Shown here: piece after piece, positions 63,586 through 64,000 of the stretch
Layout of the letters: every line of letters starts with the position of its first letter
How positions within the stretch are numbered: position 1 is the first letter of the stretch
Assembly: GCF_003268275.1 (NCBI RefSeq)
Contig: NZ_QLYR01000010.1
Location: 38,792-102,791 of the forward strand
Source: Hydrogeniiclostridium mannosilyticum
Lineage (GTDB): Bacteria; Bacillota; Clostridia; Oscillospirales; Acutalibacteraceae
DNA length: 64,000 nt
Direction of reading: 5' to 3'
Notes under the pieces: generated by a model
The model's database searches: none
Seen by the model: the letters and a program-made list of their open reading frames with translations, nothing else
What the model was told of the DNA's origin: nothing
Made by a program: the position numbers and the translations under genes

Positions 63586-63660
63586 TGGTGACCCGTGCGG
63601 GAATCGAACCCACGTTTGCGGCGTGAGAGGCCGCCGTCTTGACCGCTTGACCAACGGGCC
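63586..63660 (-). tRNA. tRNA-Glu (CTC)
   Basis: The gene reads GGCCCGTTGGTCAAG at the start and ends GGGTCACCA on the minus strand. The anticodon loop CCTCTCAC carries anticodon CTC. CCA is encoded. It lies between tRNA-Lys and 5S rRNA. Confidence 0.93.
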
Positions 63661-63704
63661 GTCTTCCGCCAGCCAGTCTCTTACCCCCAGCCGGCGCTTT
63701 CCTT

Positions 63705-63780
63705 TGGTGCACCATCAGGGACTCGAACCCGGGACACCCTGATTAAGAGTCAGGTGCTCTACCAACTGAGCTAATGGTGC
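63705..63780 (-). tRNA. tRNA-Lys (CTT)
   Basis: The minus strand begins GCACCATTAGCTCAG and ends ATGGTGCACCA with an encoded CCA. The anticodon loop ACTCTTAA gives anticodon CTT. It lies between the 23S 3' end and tRNA-Glu. Confidence 0.95.
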
Positions 63781-63885
63781 AAAGCACATAATCTCTTCAG
63801 AAAACATACCCTGAAAACTGAATAAAGGGACCCGCAGATAAACGAACCAAACCTACAATCTCAAAGGCTTTCCACAGTTACCTAT

Positions 63886-64000
63886 GGTCAAGCCCTCGGC
63901 CTATTAGTACTGCCAAGCTCAATGTGTTGCCACACTTACACACGCAGCCTATCAACCTTGTAGTCTTCAAGGGGCCTTACTAGCTTTCGCTATGGGATAT
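63886..64000 (-). rRNA. rrl: 23S ribosomal RNA, 3' end (partial)
   Basis: The minus strand shows the universal 23S tail GTACTAATAGGCCGAGGGCT, ending in TTGACC near 63886. The gene continues past the right edge of the window. The precise 3' end is estimated to within a few bases. Confidence 0.93.

Noticed and set aside
1-64000. CRISPR arrays, prophage, insertion sequences, integrase or attachment repeats
   Set aside because: No regularly spaced repeats, transposase or phage genes were found on either strand.

Overview
The window looks like a chromosome segment from a GC-rich, spore-forming, anaerobic Firmicute, most likely a butyrate-forming clostridium of the Ruminococcaceae/Oscillospirales type. 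This is inferred from gene content, not from a 16S gene, which is not in the window. The pointers are a clostridial FtsK/SpoIIIE translocase, a SpoIIQ-type sporulation protein with a sigma-F-like promoter, pyruvate formate-lyase with its activase, acetate kinase, a butyryl-CoA:acetate CoA-transferase-like enzyme and the redox repressor Rex. No phage, insertion sequence or CRISPR array was seen.

Layout. 0-14 kb: 5' end of ackA, divergent tmcAL, a mutarotase-fold protein, a GH78-like enzyme, an isolated eutS-eutP pair, a small membrane protein, a Nudix/DUF3006/YgiQ cluster, then ftsK, uppP and tepA. 14-20 kb: a redox and carbon hub, acn-icd-rex on the plus strand facing the CoA-transferase on the minus strand. 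Rex-like operator sequences lie in front of both acn and the CoA-transferase. 20-29 kb: small helical proteins and two related microproteins, spoIIQ, a Usp-like protein, pflBA, dCMP deaminase, rsmA and membrane proteins. 29-44 kb: sbcC-sbcD-phosphoesterase, a D-Ala-D-Ala carboxypeptidase, a HAD phosphatase, pyrophosphatase, a CobU-GlgB fusion, recG and fakA. 44-59 kb: a glycoside hydrolase region (GH78-like, beta-propeller GH, GH63-like, GH38, GH42) with a nitroreductase, a DUF2156 protein and a uroporphyrinogen-decarboxylase-family protein. None of these hydrolases shows a signal peptide and no sugar transporter is present.

59.4-62.7 kb is clearly more AT-rich. It encodes a polytopic GT-C-like membrane protein, a GT2 glycosyltransferase and a GtrA-like flippase, which together resemble a three-component extracytoplasmic glycosylation system. 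The GT2 gene is broken by a frameshift at a T6-G4 tract. 63.2-64.0 kb is the 3' part of an rRNA operon on the minus strand: 23S (partial), tRNA-Lys, tRNA-Glu, 5S, tRNA-Asn, terminator.

The most notable items are the CobU-GlgB fusion, the frameshifted glycosylation cassette, the Rex-like operators around acn-icd-rex and the CoA-transferase, the isolated eutSP pair, the pair of microproteins, two kinds of 23-bp repeat, and the tRNA genes inside the 23S-5S spacer. All calls come from reading the sequence; no database search was run.
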